From positions 1 to 64,000 of the forward strand of contig JANRJM010000006.1 in assembly GCA_033763975.1 (NCBI GenBank): 64,000 nt of DNA. Reading direction: 5' to 3'. Each line of letters opens with the position of its first letter. Position 1 is the stretch's first letter. This DNA comes from Planctomycetota bacterium. GTDB lineage: Bacteria; Planctomycetota; Phycisphaerae; Phycisphaerales; UBA1924. Below are positions 8,934 through 17,934 of this stretch, in pieces. The translations under genes and the position numbers were made by a program. The notes under the pieces were generated by a model. The model made no database searches and had not been told where the DNA came from. It saw nothing but the letters and a program-made list of their open reading frames with translations.

Positions 8934-9857
8934 ATGCTGAAGACTTCCAACCCAACCCGGCCGTCGTCGATCGAGGACCTGCTCACGCCGGACCTCATTG
9001 CGCGGCTGGACCCGCTGGACCTCTCGAGCAAGAAGGTCTTCTTCGGCAAGCTCAAGGGCGAGCGGCGGAGCAAGAAGCGCGGGCAGAGCGTGGAGTTCGC
9101 CGATCACAGGCCGTATGCGACGGGCGACGACATCCGCCACATCGACTGGAACATCTACGCGCGGCTCGACCAGATCTTCATGAAGCTGTTCCTCGAGGAA
9201 GAAGACCTCTCGCTGCACCTGGTGCTGGATTGCTCGGGAAGCGCGGACTGCGGCGAGCCGGGCAAGTTCCTGTTCATGCAGAAGGCCGTCATGGCGCTGG
9301 GGTACGTGGGGCTCGTGAACCTCAACCGCGTGTCGGCGACGGCGATGGGCGCCGGGGCGGGGGGCGTGGTCTCGAACATCCGCGACCTGCGCGGGCGCCG
9401 GCGCGTGCACGATCTCGCGCAGTGGGTCTGCTCGCTCACGCCCGAGGGCGACTTCTCGTTCCGCGAGGCGACGGAGCGCATCGCGCTGACGCGCCGGGGC
9501 AAGGGGCTGATGCTCGTGTTCTCCGACTACTTCTTCAAGGAAGGGTACGAAGAGGGCCTGCGCCGCCTCGTCGGGCACGGCTACGACGTGTACGTCATGC
9601 AGGTGCTGAGCCCGCAGGAGGTCGACCCGCCCCTCACCGGCGACCTGCGCCTGCGCGACGTCGAGGACCTCGACACCGCCGAGGTCACCATCTCGGCGCC
9701 GCTGCTCAAGCGCTACAAGGCGAACCTCGCGGCGTACTGCGGGCAGCTCGCGTCGTTCTGCGCCCGGCGTGAACTCACGCACATGACCGTCCGCAGCGAC
9801 ACGCCCGTCGACGTGCTCGTGCTCGACTACCTCCGCAAGAAGGGAGTAGTCAAGTGA
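8934..9857 (+). CDS. DUF58 domain protein, MoxR partner
   Basis: A 307-residue cytosolic protein. SVEFADHRPYATGDDIRHIDWNIYARLD is the DUF58 signature. It is followed by a VWA-like fold whose metal site LDCSGS (D99, S101, S103) keeps D-x-S-x-S. There is no membrane segment, unlike many DUF58 proteins. DUF58 proteins are the direct neighbours and probable clients or adaptors of MoxR. The ATG at 8934 is preferred to a TTG six bases earlier. Only a weak AGG precedes it, because the GxxExxY cassette ends right upstream and has separated it from the GTGAGGAG after moxR. Its stop TGA overlaps the GTG of the four-helix-bundle gene, and that gene's inverted-repeat arm starts one base later. Confidence 0.9.
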   Translation: MLKTSNPTRPSSIEDLLTPDLIARLDPLDLSSKKVFFGKLKGERRSKKRGQSVEFADHRPYATGDDIRHIDWNIYARLDQIFMKLFLEEEDLSLHLVLDCSGSADCGEPGKFLFMQKAVMALGYVGLVNLNRVSATAMGAGAGGVVSNIRDLRGRRRVHDLAQWVCSLTPEGDFSFREATERIALTRRGKGLMLVFSDYFFKEGYEEGLRRLVGHGYDVYVMQVLSPQEVDPPLTGDLRLRDVEDLDTAEVTISAPLLKRYKANLAAYCGQLASFCARRELTHMTVRSDTPVDVLVLDYLRKKGVVK

Positions 9858-10276
9858 GCGAGACAGCGAAGCAACGAGCGAGCGAGACAGGGCGGACGCG
9901 GACGACCACGAAGGTCCGGACATTCCGTGATCTCGTGGCGTGGCAGCGGGGTATGGAGCTGGCCATCGCCGTGTACGACCATACCCGGTCGCTCCCGGAG
10001 GCGGAGCGGTACGGACTTGTGTCCCAGATGCGCCGGGCCGCGGTGTCCGTACCGTCAAACATCGCCGAGGGCTACGCCCGCCAGAGCAGAGCGGACTACG
10101 TTCGATTCCTGCGAGTCGCGCGAGGCTCGATCGCCGAACTCGGCACGCAGGCCGAGCTCGCCGAACGGCTCACGCTCGTCGCACCCAACCCGCAGCTCCG
10201 CGCGTTGATCGACGAGGAGGCGCGAATACTCCAGGCCCTGATTCGTGCGCTCGAACTGAAGGAGGGCGGCGTATGA
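9854..10276 (+). CDS. Four-helix bundle protein (23S rRNA intervening-sequence protein family)
   Basis: A 140-residue protein of the family first known from 23S rRNA intervening sequences (Pfam PF05635). The signature runs FRDLVAWQRGMELAIAVY, then GLVSQMRRAAVSVPSNIAEG, then FLRVARGSIAELGTQAELA. Members form pentameric helical bundles of unknown function; no enzyme motif is present. The start GTG at 9854 overlaps the DUF58 stop (GTGA), and the first dozen residues (SETAKQRASETGR) are encoded by an octamer repeat arm, so the true start could lie further in. There is no rRNA nearby. The gene interrupts the DUF58-batA junction and is flanked by inverted octamer repeats, which suggests insertion as a cassette. 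Confidence 0.85.
   Translation: MSETAKQRASETGRTRTTTKVRTFRDLVAWQRGMELAIAVYDHTRSLPEAERYGLVSQMRRAAVSVPSNIAEGYARQSRADYVRFLRVARGSIAELGTQAELAERLTLVAPNPQLRALIDEEARILQALIRALELKEGGV
9858..9889 (+). repeat. Left octamer arm of the IVS-protein cassette
   Basis: Four 8-nt units in register: GCGAGACA, GCGAAGCA, ACGAGCGA, GCGAGACA. They are translated as the N-terminus of the four-helix protein. Confidence 0.8.
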
Positions 10277-10319
10277 GCACCGTTCGCACTTCGCACGCCA
10301 GCGGGCATGAATCGGCCCC

Positions 10320-10343
10320 TGTTTCGCTGTCTCGCTTGCTCGC
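10320..10343 (-). repeat. Right octamer arm of the IVS-protein cassette
   Basis: Three 8-nt units on the plus strand, TGTTTCGC, TGTCTCGC, TTGCTCGC, are the inverse of the left-arm units. A fourth, more divergent unit TCGGTCCC follows to 10351. Confidence 0.8.
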
Positions 10344-10367
10344 TCGGTCCCTCTGCGGAGGCCGCCC

Positions 10368-12674
10368 GTGACGTGGCTCACCCCGATGTACGGCCTCATC
10401 GCCGCGTCGATCGCGGTGCCGACGCTCATCATTCTGTACTTCCTGAAGCTCCGCCGGCGCGACGTCGAGATCTCGACGACGCTGCTGTGGAAGAAGGCGA
10501 TCCAGGACCTGCAGGCCAACGCGCCGTTCCAGCGCCTCCGGCGGAACATCCTGCTCTTCCTCCAACTGCTCATCCTGGGCGCGATGCTGGTCGCGCTCGC
10601 CCAGCCGCAGCTCACCAGCCAGGTGATGACCGGGCGGCGGCACGTGATCCTGATCGACCGATCGGCGTCGATGAGCGCGCAGGACGAGGAGCTGGCGGGC
10701 GGGAAGAAGGCGAGCCGCCTCGACGTGGCGAAGGAGCAGGCGCTCGCGCTCGTCGAATCGCTGCGCGAGGGCGGGCTGCTGGCGAAGGACCGCGCGGACC
10801 AGGCGATGGTCATCGCGTTCGACAGCCAGGCGGAGATCCGCCAGCAACTGACGGCCGACAAGGCCGCGCTGCGGCGCGCGATCGAGGAGATCACGCCCAG
10901 CGAGGCCCCCACCGCGATCGAGGAGGCCATCCGCCTGGCGAAGGCGCAGCAGCGCCGGCGCGTGGTCGAGGGGCAGGAGATCGCGGGGCTGACGAGCGAC
11001 GAGCCGTTCACGATCCACGTGTACTCGGACGGGCGGATCCCCGACGCCTCGCGGACCGCGCCGGGGCCGGAGGATCACGTCGAGTTTCATCGCGTGGGCA
11101 CGCCGGACGCCGCCAACGTGGCGATCGTGGGCATGCGCGCGGAACGCTCGTTCGACAACCCGTCGAGGCTGAGCGTGTTCGTGTCGCTCATCAACACGCA
11201 GACGCTCCCGCGCACGGTGGACGTCGAACTGCTCATCGACGACGCGGGCTCGGGCATCAAGACAACGACCATCGCGGGCGCGAGCACCGAGGGCGTGTCG
11301 CTCTCGGCGCCCGAGGCGGCCCGGGCGGGGGCACGCGAGCGCGAGGCCGCGAACGCCGCGGGCCTGGCCCAGCCCGTCGCCGAGCGCACCGGGCGGGCCT
11401 CGCCCGGGGTCGGGGGCGTGGTGTTCAGCGTCGACCGGTCCGCGGGGGCGGTGGTGCAGGTGCGACTGCGCGATCCGGCGACGGGCGCGGCGTTGGAGGC
11501 CGATTCGCTCGAGATGGACAATCGCGGGTGGCTGATCGTGCCGCCCGCGAAGCGCCTGGCGGTGGCGGTGGTCTCGGCGCGGGGCAATCTCTTCCTGACC
11601 TCGGCGCTGCAGGGCCTGCCCTTGTCGCGCCTGGCGGAGTTCGGCCCCGAGGAGTTCGAGGAGCGGGCGGCCGACGGTTCTCTGGGCGAGTTCGACGTGG
11701 TGATCCTGGACGGGTACCTGCCGGAGGGCGCGAAGGCGGCGCCCCAGGCCGCCGCGCCGGCAGCGCCCGCACCCGAGGGCGATGCGCCCGCCGCACCGGC
11801 CGAGGCGTCCCCCGGGCCCGAGGCGGCCCCGCCCGCGCCGATCGACGCCGCGGTGCCCGTGGATGTGCTCCCGCCGGGGCGGTACCTGATCTTCGGCTCG
11901 GTGCCGGGGCGCCTGGGCGCGACGCCCTCGGGCATCCGCGACCTGGGCACGGGCGGCAGTGGCTCGATCATCGACTGGCGGCGTGACCATCCCCTGTTGC
12001 GCGCGGTGAACCTCGACGGGCTCGACATCGCACGCACGCGCAAGGTGTCGCTCGAGCAGGGAAGCCCGGCGACGGCGCTCGCGTTCTCCGAGGCCGGGCC
12101 GATCATCCTCGACGCCTCGACGGGCGAGGTCCGCAGCGTCGTCGTGCCGTTCGACGTGGCGGAGAGCGACTGGCCCTTCAACGTGAGCTTCGTGGTGTTC
12201 ATGGCGTCGGCGGTGAACTACCTGGCCGACGACACCGGCGCGGGCGCGACGGGTCGCACCGTGCAGCCCGGCTCGGTCTTCTCCGACCGCCTGCCGCCCG
12301 GCTCGACCGGCGCGCGGGTGCAATCGCCGGACGAACAATCCCAAGTCCTTCAGGCGGCCGGCGACGGACGCATCATCTACGGGCCTGTCTCGCGCACCGG
12401 CGTGTACGAGCTGTCCTGGAGCGGCCCGGCGGGCCCCACCGACCTGGCGGGCGATGGAGAACGTCCCACGCGCTACTTCGCGGCCAACCTGTTCGACCCC
12501 ACCGAGTCCGACATCGGCGCCACCGACGTGCTCGACCTCGCGAGCGACCGGGTCGCGGCGCGCGACTCGGGCAGCGCCGGCGCCACGCGACGCCTCTGGC
12601 CGCTCTTGCTGCTGGGCGCCCTGCTCATCGTCCTGGTCGAGTGGTTCGTGTACAACCGCAAGGTGCACGTGTGA
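10368..12674 (+). CDS. BatA-type VWA membrane protein
   Basis: A 768-residue inner-membrane protein. It opens with the BatA N-terminal domain: a membrane helix (GLIAASIAVPTLIILYFLKL), the LRRRDVEISTTLLW strand and a second helix (ILLFLQLLILGAMLVALAQP). A VWA domain follows with an intact metal site DRSAS (D97, S99, S101). A long beta-rich region, an Ala/Pro-rich linker near residues 460-500 and a C-terminal helix (LLLLGALLIVLVEWFVYN) complete it. The start is GTG at 10368 with GCGGAGG at 10356-10362. It overlaps the next gene by 4 bp. BatA proteins work with MoxR and DUF58 partners in the membrane; a second, divergent copy lies at 59024-61285. Confidence 0.85.
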   Translation: MTWLTPMYGLIAASIAVPTLIILYFLKLRRRDVEISTTLLWKKAIQDLQANAPFQRLRRNILLFLQLLILGAMLVALAQPQLTSQVMTGRRHVILIDRSASMSAQDEELAGGKKASRLDVAKEQALALVESLREGGLLAKDRADQAMVIAFDSQAEIRQQLTADKAALRRAIEEITPSEAPTAIEEAIRLAKAQQRRRVVEGQEIAGLTSDEPFTIHVYSDGRIPDASRTAPGPEDHVEFHRVGTPDAANVAIVGMRAERSFDNPSRLSVFVSLINTQTLPRTVDVELLIDDAGSGIKTTTIAGASTEGVSLSAPEAARAGAREREAANAAGLAQPVAERTGRASPGVGGVVFSVDRSAGAVVQVRLRDPATGAALEADSLEMDNRGWLIVPPAKRLAVAVVSARGNLFLTSALQGLPLSRLAEFGPEEFEERAADGSLGEFDVVILDGYLPEGAKAAPQAAAPAAPAPEGDAPAAPAEASPGPEAAPPAPIDAAVPVDVLPPGRYLIFGSVPGRLGATPSGIRDLGTGGSGSIIDWRRDHPLLRAVNLDGLDIARTRKVSLEQGSPATALAFSEAGPIILDASTGEVRSVVVPFDVAESDWPFNVSFVVFMASAVNYLADDTGAGATGRTVQPGSVFSDRLPPGSTGARVQSPDEQSQVLQAAGDGRIIYGPVSRTGVYELSWSGPAGPTDLAGDGERPTRYFAANLFDPTESDIGATDVLDLASDRVAARDSGSAGATRRLWPLLLLGALLIVLVEWFVYNRKVHV

Positions 12675-14887
12675 TCACCCGCCCTCGTCCATCGCGTGCG
12701 TTCGCGCGGGCGATCGGACTGGGCCTGCTGGCGGCGTCGGCCGCGGGCGCGCACGCGCAGGAGTCGCCCCCGGCGGAGATCACGCGGGTCCGGCTCGGCT
12801 GGGGGGGCGCCATCATCCCGGGCGAGCGCTGGGCGCCGGTGGTGGTGGACGTGCGGGGCGGGCCCGATGCGTTCGCGGGCACGCTGACGATCGAGTACAC
12901 GCAGGATGCAACGCAGCGGGCGCAGGTGTGGGTGCCGGTGGCGACGACGCCCAACCAGACGGTGCCGTACGAACTGGGCGTGTGCGTGCCCTTTCACACC
13001 GACAGCGTGCGGGTGACGCTCACGGGCGAGCGGTTCCGCCAGCAGATCGATTTCGACCGGTCCGGGGCGGCGGGCAGCCAGCCGCTCCCGTCGATCGACG
13101 GGGCCGAGCGGTTCGTGCTGGCGGTGGGCGATGATCTGGCGGCACTGCGCCTGGCCGACGCGGGTGTGGGCACGCCCGTGCCGCCCGCGGGGATGCCCGT
13201 AATGCCCGCGAGCACGCCGCCCGACCCGTGGTCGCGGACGACCGTGGTGCCGGCCGGCGCCGCCGATCTGCCGATGTCGTGGATGCTGTACGAGGGACTG
13301 TCGCTGGTCGTCGCGCGCGAGCGCGACCTCCTGGACGCCGACCGGCGCAGCCGGGACGCGCTGCTCACCTGGGTCGAGGCGGGCGGGCGTCTGATCGTGC
13401 TGCTCGAGCCCGCCGGCGACGCCTGGCGCACGTTCGTCGGCGCGGGGCACGTGGAGGTCGGGGGCGCCGTGCCCGTGACGCTCGAGCAGGGATCGATCGC
13501 GAACGACGCGGCCTCGGGCGGCGCGGACGCCGGCATTCGCACGGCCCGCCCCATCACCATCACGCCAGCGGGCCTCGCCCAAGGGTGGCGCACCCTGTGG
13601 CCTTTCGAGGGCGGGGGGCCGACGCGCGGGCTGGGCGCGACCGGGCCCGTCGGCATGGGCATGGTCGGCCTGCTGGGCATCGACCCCGCGCGCCTGCACC
13701 CGACGCTCGATACCTCCCGGACACGTTCGCACTGGCGGGATGTCTGCGCGCAGGTGCTGCCGAGCCATTCGAACTACGGCGATTCCTCGCAACCCTGGGC
13801 CTGGTTCGGCTCGGGGCGATCCGGGCCCGACACGCCCTCCGCGGACGCGATGTCCGCGGGGCTCGACGCCCTCGCGATCGTGCCCCCCTTCGGCAGCGGC
13901 GCGTTCGTCGTCGTCGGCCTCTCGATCGCGCTGCTGGGCCTGATGCTCGGCCCGGTCGACTACGCGCTCCTGCGCCGGCGCCGGCGCGCCCGCTGGAACT
14001 GGCTCACCGCCATCACGTGGATCGGCCTGGCGGGCGGCACGGCCTACCTGGCGCCGGTGCTCGTCCGCTCGGGCGAGACCGTGAACGCGCGGATGCGCGC
14101 GGTCGACCTGATCGACGGGCCCGAGGGCGGCGCCTTCGCGTGGGAGACCGCGCTGACGGGGGTCTTCGCCGGGCAGCCGCTGCTGACGGCGCCCCCCACC
14201 ATCGACGGGCGTCCCGCGTGCGAGGGATCGTGGTTTCGGGGCGTGTCGCCGGTGTACCAGCACGGCGGGCCGGCCACCGGGTTCCCGCCGCTGCGCATCG
14301 GGGTGCGGAGCACGCCCACGCGGGGCGGGATTCCAGGGCCCATGTCGCAGGGGCAATGGACGTACCGCACGCTGCTCGAGCAGCGCCCCGGCATGCCCGC
14401 CTCTCTCCCGATGCCCGTCCGCGTCGCGCGGACCAAGGCGGGATACGCCGTCGAGGTCGGCCCGCTGCCCGAGGGCGCGGCGCTGCGGTCGGCGCACCTC
14501 GTGACCGACGCGGGGCACGCATCTCTGCACCTCGTCCCCGCCGAGGACGAACGGGGCGGACGCGTGCTCGTGGACAATGTCCGCGCGAACACGCTGGTTG
14601 TCTCGCCATCGGCGCGGGCGGCCGAGTGGGAGCGCGACACCCCGACGCGGACGGTGTGGCCGGCCGGCAGCACCTGGCCGGGGACATGCCTGGACCTGCC
14701 GCTGGTGCGCGATCGCACCGACGCCATCGATCGCCGCCTGGCGCGAGGGTGGGTGTGCGTGATGCTCGAGGCGCACGACATGCCCGACGACGGGCTGCTG
14801 GACGTGCCCGGCTCGCGTCCGCGCACCGTCATGCTGCTCCGGGCGGTGCTGCGCCCTGACGCCCCTCTCGACGGAGACTTGCCATGA
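12671..14887 (+). CDS. Exported membrane protein of the BatA cluster, unknown function
   Basis: A 738-residue protein that I do not recognise beyond its context. It has a signal peptide (AIGLGLLAASAAGAHAQ), a beta-rich extracytoplasmic part with a low-complexity stretch, and two close membrane helices around residues 420-470 (GAFVVVGLSIALLGLMLGP and WLTAITWIGLAGGTAYLAP) with a strongly basic loop between them (LLRRRRRARWNW). A further extracytoplasmic domain follows. GTG at 12671 overlaps the batA stop (GTGA), and its own stop overlaps the ABC ATPase start (ATGA). It is therefore co-translated between BatA and the ABC exporter, which suggests an auxiliary envelope role similar in topology to gliding-system GldG proteins, but no clear homology is visible. 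Confidence 0.65.
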   Translation: MITRPRPSRAFARAIGLGLLAASAAGAHAQESPPAEITRVRLGWGGAIIPGERWAPVVVDVRGGPDAFAGTLTIEYTQDATQRAQVWVPVATTPNQTVPYELGVCVPFHTDSVRVTLTGERFRQQIDFDRSGAAGSQPLPSIDGAERFVLAVGDDLAALRLADAGVGTPVPPAGMPVMPASTPPDPWSRTTVVPAGAADLPMSWMLYEGLSLVVARERDLLDADRRSRDALLTWVEAGGRLIVLLEPAGDAWRTFVGAGHVEVGGAVPVTLEQGSIANDAASGGADAGIRTARPITITPAGLAQGWRTLWPFEGGGPTRGLGATGPVGMGMVGLLGIDPARLHPTLDTSRTRSHWRDVCAQVLPSHSNYGDSSQPWAWFGSGRSGPDTPSADAMSAGLDALAIVPPFGSGAFVVVGLSIALLGLMLGPVDYALLRRRRRARWNWLTAITWIGLAGGTAYLAPVLVRSGETVNARMRAVDLIDGPEGGAFAWETALTGVFAGQPLLTAPPTIDGRPACEGSWFRGVSPVYQHGGPATGFPPLRIGVRSTPTRGGIPGPMSQGQWTYRTLLEQRPGMPASLPMPVRVARTKAGYAVEVGPLPEGAALRSAHLVTDAGHASLHLVPAEDERGGRVLVDNVRANTLVVSPSARAAEWERDTPTRTVWPAGSTWPGTCLDLPLVRDRTDAIDRRLARGWVCVMLEAHDMPDDGLLDVPGSRPRTVMLLRAVLRPDAPLDGDLP

Positions 14888-15837
14888 TCGAGGCCCGCGG
14901 GCTCACCAAGCGGTTCGGGGCGCTGACGGCGCTCCATGACCTCACGCTCGACATCGGCCCGGGCGAGGTCTTCGGCTTCATCGGGCCCAACGGCGCCGGC
15001 AAGTCCACCACCATGAAGATCCTCGCGTGCCTGCTGCGGCCCGACGCGGGGACCGCGAAGGTCTGCGGCCTGGACATCGCGACGCGCGCCGACGACATCC
15101 GGGCCGCCATCGGCTACATGCCCGACTTCCTGGGCGTGTACGACGACCTGACGGTGGACGAGTACCTGCAGTTCTTCGCGGCGGCGTTCCGCCTGCCCCG
15201 CATCAAGCGGCGCACCATCGTGGGGCAGGTGCTGGAACTGACGGACCTGACGGAAAAGCGCGACGCGCTGGTCGACAGCCTGTCGCGCGGGATGCAGCAG
15301 CGCCTCGGCGTGGCGCGCGTGCTCATCCACGACCCCAAGGTGCTGCTGCTGGACGAGCCCGCGAGCGGGCTGGACCCGCGCGCCCGCATCGAGATGCGAT
15401 CGCTGCTGGTGGAGCTGGGACGCATGGGCAAGACGCTCATGGTCTCGTCGCACATCCTGTCCGAGCTCGCCGAGATGTGCACCTGCATCGGGATCGTCGA
15501 GCGCGGCCGCCTGCTCTACGCCGGGTCGATCGCCGAGGCGTACGCACGCACCCGCGAGGCGGCCGGGCACGGGGAGCGCATCGCGGTGCGCCTTGATCCC
15601 GGCGGCGCCGGCGTGGCGCGGGTGCGCGAGGTGTTCGCGACCGACGCGCGGGTGCAGCGCGTGCTGGGGGACGACGCCGGGCAGACGCTCGTCGTCGAAC
15701 TGACGCCCGGCCAGCACGGGCACCATTTCGTCATCGAGGCGCTCGTGGGCTGCGGGGCGCGGATCGACGCCTTCCAGCCCGAGGACGTGAAGCTCGAGGA
15801 CGCGTTCCTGAAGCTCACGACGGGTGCGCTGCAATGA
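14884..15837 (+). CDS. ABC transporter ATP-binding protein (ABC-2 exporter type)
   Basis: A 317-residue ATPase subunit. Walker A is GPNGAGKST (residues 34-42), the signature is LSRGMQQR and Walker B is VLLLDEPASGLD, followed by a switch His in MVSSHILSELAEM. A C-terminal extension of about 90 residues (ERIAVRLDPGGAGVARV...) is typical of the CcmA/GldA/NatA-like ABC-2 group. ATG at 14884 overlaps the previous stop. The permease encoded 13 bp downstream is its partner. The substrate is unknown; export of a lipid, peptide or polysaccharide, or regulation of envelope complexes, is possible. Confidence 0.92.
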   Translation: MIEARGLTKRFGALTALHDLTLDIGPGEVFGFIGPNGAGKSTTMKILACLLRPDAGTAKVCGLDIATRADDIRAAIGYMPDFLGVYDDLTVDEYLQFFAAAFRLPRIKRRTIVGQVLELTDLTEKRDALVDSLSRGMQQRLGVARVLIHDPKVLLLDEPASGLDPRARIEMRSLLVELGRMGKTLMVSSHILSELAEMCTCIGIVERGRLLYAGSIAEAYARTREAAGHGERIAVRLDPGGAGVARVREVFATDARVQRVLGDDAGQTLVVELTPGQHGHHFVIEALVGCGARIDAFQPEDVKLEDAFLKLTTGALQ

Positions 15838-15850
15838 CGGGGGCCCCGCC

Positions 15851-17878
15851 ATGACGCAGGCCCCGACCGCGCCCGCGCCGCCCGCGGCTGTGCCACGTCG
15901 GTCGCGCGGGGCCCGCCTGTTCGCGGCGCTGCACCCGTCGTACCTGGCGTGGGCGATCCCCGGCCCGATCTTCCACAAGGAGATGTGGATGGCCGGACGC
16001 CGTGGGGGCACGTACGCCATCCGCGCGTTGTACACGGGCGCGCTGCTCGCGATCGTCGCGCTGACGTTCGTGAGCATGCGCCCGTGGGGCGGCGGCAGCA
16101 CGACGGCCCGCCTGCAGCAGATCCAGGGCGTCGCGCCGAGCATCGCGTTCGGGGCCGCATGGTTCCAGTTCTTCGCGCTCGCGCTCGCCGCCATCATCTT
16201 CGCCGCCCCGAGCATCTGCGACGAGAAGCGCGCGGGCACCCTCGGCACGCTGCTCACCACGCCGCTGCGCGCCTGGCAGATCGTGCTGGGCAAGCTCGCC
16301 TCCACGTGCACGCAACTGGTGATCCTCGCGCTCGTCTCGGCCCCCGTGCTGCTGGCGCTGCGCCTGTTCGGCGGGGTGACGGCGGAGTTCGTGCTCGGCA
16401 GCCAGTGCGTTACCATCGCGACGGCGTTGCTCGCGGCGAACATCGCCTTGTACGTGTCGATCGGGGCGAAGCGCGCCCCCGCCGCGGCGGGCACGGCGCT
16501 GGTGCTGTTCTTCGTGTCTCTGGGCGCCGGCCCGCTGCTGCTGTGGGGCGTCACTTCGATCGATCTGCCCGCAGGAGTCGCGGCGCGGCTGCTCTCGGGG
16601 TGCGTCCCGGGCACGGGCCCCCTGCTCGCTCCGATCATCGAGGGCGTGCTACGCCGACTGAGCGGCGCGGTCGGCCCCGGGGCGTACCTCTTCTCGACGC
16701 CCGTCGTCGGCATGTCGATGCTGTACCAGGAACTGCGCCCCGGGATGCTGCCGGCGTGGACGACGCGCGCCGGATGGCTGGCGGGCACCGCGTTCGGGCT
16801 CGCCGGGTCGGCGGTGCTGTTCTTCGCGTCCACGTTCCGGCTGCGCCGCGTGCTGCGAGCCGAGAGCGACGGCGGGGCCCCGATCCCCGCGCCGGCGCCC
16901 TCACGGACGGCGCGTCCGGGCGCGCAGCCGCCCCCGCTGCCGGGGCCGGCGGGCGGCGCGTGGACGCTGCAAACGGGGGCGGCCTCGCCACCGACCCGCC
17001 CGCATGAAGCCGTGCGGGTGCGTGGATGGAGCCGCGAGGTGGGGGACCATCCGGTGTTCTGGCGCGAGTTCCGCCAGCCGCTGTTCCGATCGAGCGTGCA
17101 GCGGCTGCTGGCGATCGGGTTCCTGTCGGTGCTGCTGCTCTTCGTGTACTGGCGGGTGGGGTGGGACAATCTGGGCGAGCAGGCGGTGCAGATGCCCGTC
17201 GGCACGCTGGGCACGCTGATGCTGGTGCTGCTGGGCATCTTCTCGTCGTCGGCGCTCATCGCCGGCGAGCGCGAGAGCCGCACGTGGGAAGCGCTGCTGG
17301 CGTCGCCCCTCTCGGCGTGGGAGATCGTCACGCAGAAGTTCCTGGGGTCGCTCCGCAAGGCCTGGCTGGTGCTGGGCACGCTCACCGCACACTTCGTGCT
17401 CATGACGCTGCTCTTCCGCGTGCACCCGCTCACCATCGTCTTCCTGGCCTTCGCCGTGATTCCCCCCCTGCTGGGCGTGACGGCGACGGGCGTGCTGTTC
17501 TCCACCGTGCTCCCCAAGAGCGTGCGAGCCGCGGCGGCGAACTTCGCGCTCTGGGTCGGCGTGTGGGCGGCCCTGCCGCTCGTCGTCGGCATCGCCAGCG
17601 CCGGCATCGGACGCGCGGACACCATGATCAGCATCGCGATGTTCCCCAACCCCGTCGGCATGACCGCCGTCTCGCTCACCGGGCTGGCCGAGTTCGAGTG
17701 GTCCCGGAAGTTCTCCTTGGCACGCTGGGACTTCGATTTCTACGGCATCGGTGACGTGCCGGCCCTGGGCTTCGTGTTCCTCCTGGCGCTCTACACCGCC
17801 CTGTACGCCGGCGTCGCCTGGGGCGCCCTGCAGATGGCGGCGAGGCACATCGCCGTCCGCACGGGACGCGCGCGCTGA
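15851..17878 (+). CDS. ABC-2 type transporter permease
   Basis: A 675-residue polytopic membrane protein with at least twelve hydrophobic segments in two halves, joined by a Pro-rich cytosolic linker near residues 335-385. Each half has the ABC-2 coupling region: FHKEMW near the N-terminus with DEKRAGTLGTLLTTPLRAW, and FWREFR with ERESRTWEALLASPLSAW. This duplicated ExxxGTLxxLLxxPL pattern marks two fused ABC-2 permease modules, so one polypeptide may replace the usual dimer. ATG at 15851 is chosen because the protein then starts just before the first conserved segment; an upstream in-frame start at 15824 would overlap the ATPase gene. It forms the exporter with the preceding ATPase. Confidence 0.88.
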   Translation: MTQAPTAPAPPAAVPRRSRGARLFAALHPSYLAWAIPGPIFHKEMWMAGRRGGTYAIRALYTGALLAIVALTFVSMRPWGGGSTTARLQQIQGVAPSIAFGAAWFQFFALALAAIIFAAPSICDEKRAGTLGTLLTTPLRAWQIVLGKLASTCTQLVILALVSAPVLLALRLFGGVTAEFVLGSQCVTIATALLAANIALYVSIGAKRAPAAAGTALVLFFVSLGAGPLLLWGVTSIDLPAGVAARLLSGCVPGTGPLLAPIIEGVLRRLSGAVGPGAYLFSTPVVGMSMLYQELRPGMLPAWTTRAGWLAGTAFGLAGSAVLFFASTFRLRRVLRAESDGGAPIPAPAPSRTARPGAQPPPLPGPAGGAWTLQTGAASPPTRPHEAVRVRGWSREVGDHPVFWREFRQPLFRSSVQRLLAIGFLSVLLLFVYWRVGWDNLGEQAVQMPVGTLGTLMLVLLGIFSSSALIAGERESRTWEALLASPLSAWEIVTQKFLGSLRKAWLVLGTLTAHFVLMTLLFRVHPLTIVFLAFAVIPPLLGVTATGVLFSTVLPKSVRAAAANFALWVGVWAALPLVVGIASAGIGRADTMISIAMFPNPVGMTAVSLTGLAEFEWSRKFSLARWDFDFYGIGDVPALGFVFLLALYTALYAGVAWGALQMAARHIAVRTGRAR

Positions 17879-17934
17879 GGCCCCGGAGTGACGGCCGGTC
17901 GAGTTCCCCCGCCCCCGGGGCCGATACTGAACGC
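17878..17934 (+). promoter_or_regulatory. Intergenic with -10-like GATACT close to the next start
   Basis: GATACT at 17923-17928 lies six nt before the ATG at 17935, and no Shine-Dalgarno sequence is present. This fits a leaderless start. The -35 region is not recognisable. Confidence 0.35.

Larger units (their letters stand above)
9858..10343. mobile_element. IVS-protein cassette bounded by octamer-periodic inverted repeats
   Basis: The left arm is GCGAGACA, GCGAAGCA, ACGAGCGA, GCGAGACA (9858-9889). The right arm, read on the opposite strand from 10343 to 10320, is GCGAGCAA, GCGAGACA, GCGAAACA. The best inverted match covers AGCGAGACAGCGAARCA with 16 of 17 positions equal (9857-9873 versus 10320-10336). 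Between them is only the four-helix bundle gene. The cassette begins at the last base of the DUF58 stop region and ends before the GCGGAGG ribosome-binding site of batA. The same octamers form a longer array at 26309-26476. Mobility is inferred, not shown. Confidence 0.55.

Noticed and set aside
9854-10276. An rRNA operon with an intervening sequence
   Set aside because: The IVS-type protein gene is flanked by DUF58 and batA; no 23S rRNA sequence is present in the window.
10170-12668. Minus-strand frame opposite batA
   Set aside because: Composition is dominated by Arg, His, Gln and Asp without motifs; the plus strand encodes a clear BatA domain and VWA site.
14044-17679. Minus-strand open frame of about 1200 codons opposite the ABC exporter genes
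   Set aside because: Codon pattern and domain content favour the plus-strand genes, which have intact ABC motifs; the minus frame has none.
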